Both the position numbers and the translations under genes were made by a program. The notes below the pieces were generated by a model. It had not been told where the DNA came from, made no database searches, and saw only the letters and a program-made list of their open reading frames with translations. Shown here one piece after another: positions 60,301 to 64,000 of a DNA stretch of 64,000 bases (positions within the stretch are counted from its first letter, which is position 1; each line of letters begins with the position of its first letter). Source of the stretch: Pachyseris speciosa (taxonomy: Eukaryota > Cnidaria > Anthozoa > Scleractinia > Pachyseridae); the NCBI GenBank assembly GCA_016490735.1, contig JAEMWC010000107.1, forward strand, positions 907,001 through 971,000. The letters run 5' to 3'.

Positions 60301-60768
60301 GTTGTAACAGGTGGGAACACTTTGGCTTCTTTTGTCAACACACTGATGTCATGGATGAAGGATCTTGGAATTGACGGCAGCCTTCCATCTACTGATGAAA
60401 TTTATCAGAGAATTCTTGATTGTGCAGACAAGAAGGGTTCAACGTCACTGAAAGTAATTCCAACATGGTGGGGTGAGCGGCACACTCCTGATAAAAGGGG
60501 ACAAGTATGCAATGTAACATCAGACAATGTTTCGCTTGGTGATGTGACACTTGCACTTTGTCAGGGACTTGTGGAGAATTTAGAGGAGATGATGTCAAGG
60601 GAATTTCTACGGTTATGTGGTATACAAAGAATTGTGGGTTCTGGAAGTGCACTGATGAGAAATCAGGTTCTTCAAAAACAAGTTGAACAGGTTTTTGGTT
60701 TACCGCTCATGTTGAATGACAGCTCAGATGCATCAGTCGGAGCAGCGCTGGCTATTATTTCAGATTGA
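54318..60768 (+). CDS. SHPK: Sedoheptulokinase (SHPK/CARKL)
   Basis: This FGGY-family kinase converts sedoheptulose to sedoheptulose 7-phosphate, feeding the non-oxidative pentose phosphate pathway in the cytosol. Four exons join in phase: 54318-54952, 56143-56318, 57037-57207 and 60221-60768 (TGA), giving 509 residues against 478 in human. The motifs are the N-terminal phosphate loop GIDIGTTSIKVSLL (17-30), GICGQMHG, TWEDRR, and GTVAGKL with ALGDFQCS, whose aspartate (about 255) is the expected catalytic base. Exon 4 adds TGGNTLASFV and the ATP-site segment GSGSALMRNQVL...NDSSDASVGAAL. The exon 4 acceptor used is gtag|GAAAGC, because the acceptor four bases earlier would bring in a stop. Intron 3 (3.0 kb) is crowded with palindromic elements and a hammerhead ribozyme. 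The gene appears intact. Confidence 0.95.
55746..55831 (+). mobile_element. tRNA-like SINE head in SHPK intron 1
   Basis: It has an A-box-like tcctgatggtgcaatagtaa and a good B box in gtgggttcaaatcccaccca. The T-arm hairpin is sound but the rest does not fold as a tRNA, so a SINE head is likelier. A possible tail-type sequence (aataataataagactttatt) lies at 55147. Confidence 0.5.
57379..57667. mobile_element. MITE family 'agagcrgttttcaat', copy 3
   Basis: The best preserved copy. Left end tagagcggttttcaattgag and right end ctcaattgaaaagcgctcta are inverted repeats; inside, tgattggctcattgctggg and attgcttcgtattctgattg match the other copies. Located in SHPK intron 3. Confidence 0.8.
57692..58148. 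repeat. 457-bp palindrome with a 12-bp-unit core
   Basis: Two arms of about 140 bases (57692-57833 and 58009-58148) are near-perfect reverse complements; they run from tagaatagagataccttgtt to gtgcacccctcgac. Between them is an array of about fifteen 12-base units around cgatatatcggc, each itself nearly self-complementary. Similar units continue past the right arm to about 58255. Open stretches on both strands are a by-product of the 12-base period. Confidence 0.85.
58278..58699. mobile_element. Hammerhead-bearing element (retrozyme or Penelope pseudo-LTR like)
   Basis: A 68-base segment starting catgtggccttagtgccttt is repeated directly at 58378 and 58632 (period 254). The hammerhead lies between the two copies. 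To the left, 58278-58360 is an inverted copy of the region following the first repeat (shared ggatgtggctggagtgacaa). The arrangement of one hammerhead per unit between direct repeats is that of Penelope pseudo-LTRs and of metazoan retrozymes. No protein is encoded. Confidence 0.65.
58511..58591 (+). ncRNA. Hammerhead ribozyme, type I
   Basis: All core parts are intact. CTGATGA is at 58536-58542. Stem II is ggcct/aggcc (58543-58547 with 58552-58556) closed by aaca, then GAAA at 58557-58560. Stem III is ac/gt (58560-58561 with 58566-58567) with loop agct, and the cleavage site falls after gtC at 58568. Stem I is long: gccatg/catggc (58530-58535 with 58569-58574), gcattag/ctaatgc (58519-58525 with 58577-58583) and gagcc/ggctc (58511-58515 with 58587-58591), separated by internal loops. 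A very short stem III with a long stem I is characteristic of hammerheads in Penelope-like elements and retrozymes. It lies on the SHPK sense strand inside intron 3. Confidence 0.92.
59034..59286. repeat. Half copy of the 12-bp-unit palindrome
   Basis: About nineteen units related to cgatatatcggc, such as gtcgatatgtcaaccgacat, run into the same arm start as in 57692-58148 (gaggggtgcacaaaatacac, then atgatcca). The arm is then truncated and followed by aggaaattaacgcg. Confidence 0.8.
59655..59880. mobile_element. Hairpin MITE of gcaagcataagcac units
   Basis: Left ttttctctagcgacacaagc and right gcttcgctagtaaaaaccag are inverted. The arms consist of aagcgcaagcataagc words on one side and gcttatgcttgcg words on the other. 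Non-coding, in SHPK intron 3. Confidence 0.7.
59969..60212 (+). repeat. Dispersed repeat R1, copy 2
   Basis: Matches 20563-20826 in the same orientation. It ends only eight bases before the SHPK exon 4 acceptor, so the branch-point region of this intron lies within the repeat. Confidence 0.75.
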
Positions 60769-61580
60769 AATGAGATTGGCAAGTGAGAAGTGAATGACAC
60801 ACAACAACATTTGGCAAGACTGATCTTAGCATTATTGAAAGTGAACGTGTTGCAATTTTTTCCTACCCCTGCAAATGGTTTAAACTGGTATTGAAAAAAT
60901 AATGAAATGAGAACCGCTTTCGTCATTTCCGGCTTTCGTCCCACCATAAATTGACCACCTCAAGAACGTACGCGAAAGCAGATTTAGTTCAGAAATGTTT
61001 GCTAAAATTGCTGCCACTACCCCACCTCCTTCAAAGCAAGCAATAACTGATCTTTGTCGCCGAGCAACACTTGTAAAGAGGCAAAAGTAGATCAAAGATT
61101 TATTGTTGTTTTTAACCTGTGAGAAGTTAGGAGAAAACGCATGATGGTTGTCCAATACATACTAACGGAGTCTATTGGTCTAACTAGGTTGTCCATTGGT
61201 AGTCCATTAGGTAGGTAGGTAACTTTATTTTAACTCGGGTTTATGAGGCTGATTAGGCCCCTAGCAGTACACTTCCTCCACCTCCCATCCCGGCCTCTAT
61301 TAATTGTTGAATTTGTTGATTATTTTTTGCATTCGCGCAGTTGGCTTCAAAGCTCAATTTTCTCCCCTAATTTGTCCATGATTGTAATGTGTATCACTCA
61401 CGCGTTGCAACTGTTGTTCACAGGGCCTGCGCAGCAAGTTTGCAATTGGGGAGGGAGGGGGGCTTGGAACGCTTTAGCGTGAGTCACCTAGGGGGGTTCG
61501 GGGGCATGCTCCCCCGGAACATTTTTAAATTAAAGTCCTCTGAAATGGCTGGAAATGCATTTAAAACTAACAACAACAAC

Positions 61581-61618
<38 letters not shown>

Positions 61619-61699
61619 GGAAAAGAAGTGGCTTTGAAAAACATTTTACTATAAAAAAATTGCGATAAAATATCTCTAAAAAACATGATAAAAAGATAA
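60769..61699. other. Downstream of SHPK
   Basis: Holds the SHPK 3' region, a ggtaggtaggtaactttatt stretch (61209) of SINE-tail type, a gggggcatgctccccc hairpin (61500-61516) and an (aat)n run at 61579-61616. No gene was recognised. Confidence 0.5.
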
Positions 61700-61985
61700 A
61701 AAGGTAAAAAGCTAATTCGACGACGTTTCGACGTTAACGTAACGCCATTATCAAGTCAAAAATGATAAAATTTTTGGGCGTTTAAATACTAAAAGAACAA
61801 TAGTTGATTAAGAAGTGTAACAGAAATAAATAACTTTAACTAGACAAAAAGTCTAGCACGTATGGAGTCCGTTTGCACTTTGAGATTAGGTTTGAGTTTC
61901 TTGATAAAAAGCATCTCAAACACTAAACAATCAAACTTGCTTTGCACTGAGTCAAATCCACAAGTTTTGTAAGGGAAATAGCGAC
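61700..61985 (-). pseudogene. Penelope-like element, 3' end remnant
   Basis: Minus-strand translation from about 61985 gives SKFDCLVFEMLFIKK followed by LKPNLKVQTDSIRARLFV and a stop at 61840-61842. This is the usual C-terminus of Penelope-like GIY-YIG nucleases in cnidarians (recognised from memory). About 70 bases further on, 61720-61762 (minus) carries a degenerate hammerhead-like motif with stem cgtta/taacg and gtcgaaacgtc. Only the 3' end of the element remains. Confidence 0.65.
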
Positions 61986-62203
61986 TACTGAACATGGGTC
62001 AGGTGAAACTGAGTGGGATTTTCATCGTTTCAAATTTTCTCATTTCGTGAATGAGACCGAGAAGAATTTACCAGTTTCCGGTCATTTCTGGTACCTTCGC
62101 TTCGTTTGTAATAGCATTTTAGTCCTCATTGTTAATTAATAGAAGGCATTCAAAGCGGGAGGTCACATGACCATTGCTTAAGACTCGACGACGACAAGAA
62201 TAC

Positions 62204-62251
62204 CATGGCCGCTTCCAGCCTTGCTTCATATTCAAGCCAAGGGAGACTTGG
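62204..62251 (+). CDS. Possible first coding exon of an unknown gene
   Basis: An ATG in a strong Kozak setting (accATGG) opens MAASSLASYSSQGRL, followed by an excellent donor (cttG|gtgaga). A following open stretch at 62336-62647 could hold later exons but no family was recognised. Without a downstream exon this is only a candidate. Confidence 0.25.
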
Positions 62252-62645
62252 TGAGACTTAATAACAGCCCCATATCTATATGTTCTCAGGAAAATCAAAC
62301 AAATTTTAAACGGTTAAATCGAGAGTGGCGTCATTATGGCAATTTCGTCCCTCCAAAATCCAAAAATGTGCCCCGGACTTGTGTTGGCGGGGAACCCGGA
62401 AGAGATTTCTTACGGCTCTCGTCAAAAGTCAGTAGAAGTTCTTGGTACCTTGAGTAGCCGCAACAAAAAGGAGCGATTGCTTTCTCGCTATAAGGCTTGT
62501 ACAAATTTTCACAATTTTCGTATTATATTCTGCTCGCAAGCTGTTATGACTGTCGTAATTCTGCTCGAAAATTCATCGTTAGTTTGGATGATATATATTA
62601 TACTCTTTCTGCCTTTCACATTTATCTATCACTTCAGTTTGAATT

Positions 62646-62945
62646 GAACGAGTTATAAGTCATCTTATAAGTTGACATGGACGACTGGAAGGGTTATGAG
62701 TCGACTTATAAGTCGACTTATAAGTCGACTGGAGGAGTTATAAGTCGACATCTTACTCGTCGTGTCGAGTTATAAGTCGACTTATAACTCGCCCCGTCGA
62801 GTTATAAGTCGACTGGAGGAGTTATAAGTCGACTTATAACTCGTCGTGTCGAGATGTAAGTCGACATATGACTCGTCGTGTCGAGTTATAAGTCGACTGG
62901 ACGAGAAAAAAAGTATAAGATAAGTTATAGGTCGACTTATAACTT
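62646..62945. repeat. Cluster of short perfect palindromes around ttataagtcgacttataa
   Basis: About ten occurrences of gagttataagtcgac or its inverse gtcgacttataactc. Some join into perfect 24-base palindromes (for example 62766-62789), linked by gtcgtgtcgag and tggaggag spacers. Non-coding. Confidence 0.85.
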
Positions 62946-63534
62946 TTCCTTTTCCATCTCAAAATTTTATGGTTGATGTCCTGTTGGGGCCGGGCTTCGT
63001 AAGAATGCGACATTTAAATCAATTAAATTCGGTAGATCATGTTGAAATGCGAGTTCAGTGTCAGGCATATTAAGGTGAGGACAAACGTGAATTTGTGTGA
63101 AATTTTACGGAGTTTGAAGAAGGGATTGTAAATGGAACAAAAATGTTTTGAAACACTTCCAGTTAGTTGACACCCCACAAGGGCACTGCAGGTTGCTGGG
63201 GAACTATTTGGTGTCCGTCTACTAATTTCCAACTTCAAATCCCAATTTTAAACCCTCATTAAATCTTCAATATTTCCTATTTTCCTCAATTTAACTAATC
63301 CTTTGAGAAAAATTATCTCTTCCCAAATATACCCAAAAAATTCACAAAATATCCCACAATATAGCTTTGTGAAATGAGCAGAGGGATTTTCGATTGCTTG
63401 AAACGCGAGCGAGTTATTAGCATTAAATTCATGTTAAGCGACCTGAAAACGGTATTCAGTATACCCCCGCCTTTATAAGGCATAACTGGAAGCCTTATTT
63501 GTATAAAATCAATTTCTTTTGCTTTAGGTTATAG

Positions 63535-63720
63535 AGCAGTTTTCAAGCCAATAACAACAGACCTAAATAACGCAATGAACCATTACAAGCAAATACGTGT
63601 AGCCGGCTTAAAGCGCAGGAAAATGGAGTACAAGCAAGCCTTTTTTGTTTGTTTTGGTTCTACTTCTCCACATTTTGTGGAAACAACCCGCAGCCTTAGG
63701 TCACGGAACCAATAAAAAGT
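63535..63720. mobile_element. MITE family 'agagcrgttttcaat', copy 4 (diverged)
   Basis: Starts tagagcagttttcaagccaa and contains cgcaatgaaccattacaagc and gtgtagccggcttaaagcgc, diverged forms of the landmarks in the other three copies. Confidence 0.6.
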
Positions 63721-63799
63721 TCACTTCAGGCGTTTCTGCGCAAGCGCTAACTATTTTTAAAAGAGTTATGCCTGTTGTCACGTATCGGAAAATGTCGAT

Positions 63800-63960
63800 T
63801 CACCTTGTGTCTTTTGAAGTCTGAACAAACAACATGTTAAGAGAAGTGTCTATGCGAATGTTTGCAAGTTCAACGGCGAGAAGAAAGCTTTTAACATGAG
63901 TAAACTTAGCTCCAGATGGACTGCCGTGTTTCCTCGTGTCTGCTTCAGTAGACTGCGAGT
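63800..63960 (+). repeat. Dispersed repeat R2, copy 2
   Basis: Matches 44906-45110 (gaatgtttgcaagttcaac, gagaagaaagc). It may continue beyond the window. Confidence 0.55.
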
Positions 63961-64000
63961 AGTCTCTAATTTTGGCGATGGATTGTGGGGCGGGCGAAAG

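Noticed and set aside
61720..61762. Hammerhead ribozyme on the minus strand
   Set aside because: The conserved CUGAUGA box is altered to a ttgataa form, so activity is unlikely.
62336..62647. 103-residue open frame with hydrophobic C-terminus
   Set aside because: No recognisable family, and the gap to the candidate exon at 62204 would be too short for a normal intron; kept only as a possibility.
1..64000. CRISPR arrays, operons or bacterial-type genes
   Set aside because: Split genes with GT-AG introns show this is eukaryotic nuclear DNA; the tandem repeats lack spacer-repeat structure.

Overview
This is a piece of an invertebrate animal nuclear genome, most likely a cnidarian (a coral or sea-anemone-like hexacorallian). 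The genes are split by long introns with ordinary GT-AG borders, the proteins are animal enzymes, and the gaps are packed with short inverted-repeat transposons (MITEs), tRNA-derived SINEs, Penelope-like and LINE-type retroelement remnants and TTAGGG-type sequence. The phylum is inferred from repeat style and gene structure, without a database comparison.

Five protein genes can be reconstructed exon by exon. (1) 2.1-14.0 kb, plus: the C-terminal half of a seven-helix receptor with a CWxP motif in helix 6; its 5' part lies to the left. (2) 19.0-28.8 kb, plus: a complete ten-exon mevalonate kinase (411 aa). (3) 30.0-35.9 kb, minus: a three-exon flavin-containing monooxygenase (548 aa), called FMO-A. 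(4) 46.0-54.2 kb, minus: a second three-exon FMO (536 aa), FMO-B, with the same intron positions and phases but with a LINE inserted in its last intron. (5) 54.3-60.8 kb, plus: a complete four-exon sedoheptulokinase (509 aa), head-to-head with FMO-B across 158 bp. They do not form one pathway: mevalonate kinase serves isoprenoid/sterol synthesis, sedoheptulokinase feeds the pentose phosphate pathway, and the FMOs use NADPH and FAD to oxygenate small soft nucleophiles. The FMO pair is a local duplication.

The space between is transposon country. The receptor introns carry a duplicated MITE pair, a SINE, and a SINE inserted as a head-to-head inverted dimer with a single 12-bp target duplication. 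From 13 to 17.5 kb several MITEs lie side by side or nested, including two Mutator-like ones with 9-bp target duplications. Mevalonate kinase introns hold a MetaSINE-like copy and several MITEs. Between the FMO genes lies a 10 kb gene-poor stretch with a decayed Penelope-like endonuclease inside an inverted repeat.

The most interesting place is sedoheptulokinase intron 3 (57.2-60.2 kb). It contains a structurally complete type I hammerhead ribozyme on the sense strand (58511-58591), inside a 254-bp direct-repeat unit like a retrozyme or Penelope pseudo-LTR. Beside it is a 457-bp palindrome whose core is an array of 12-bp self-complementary units.
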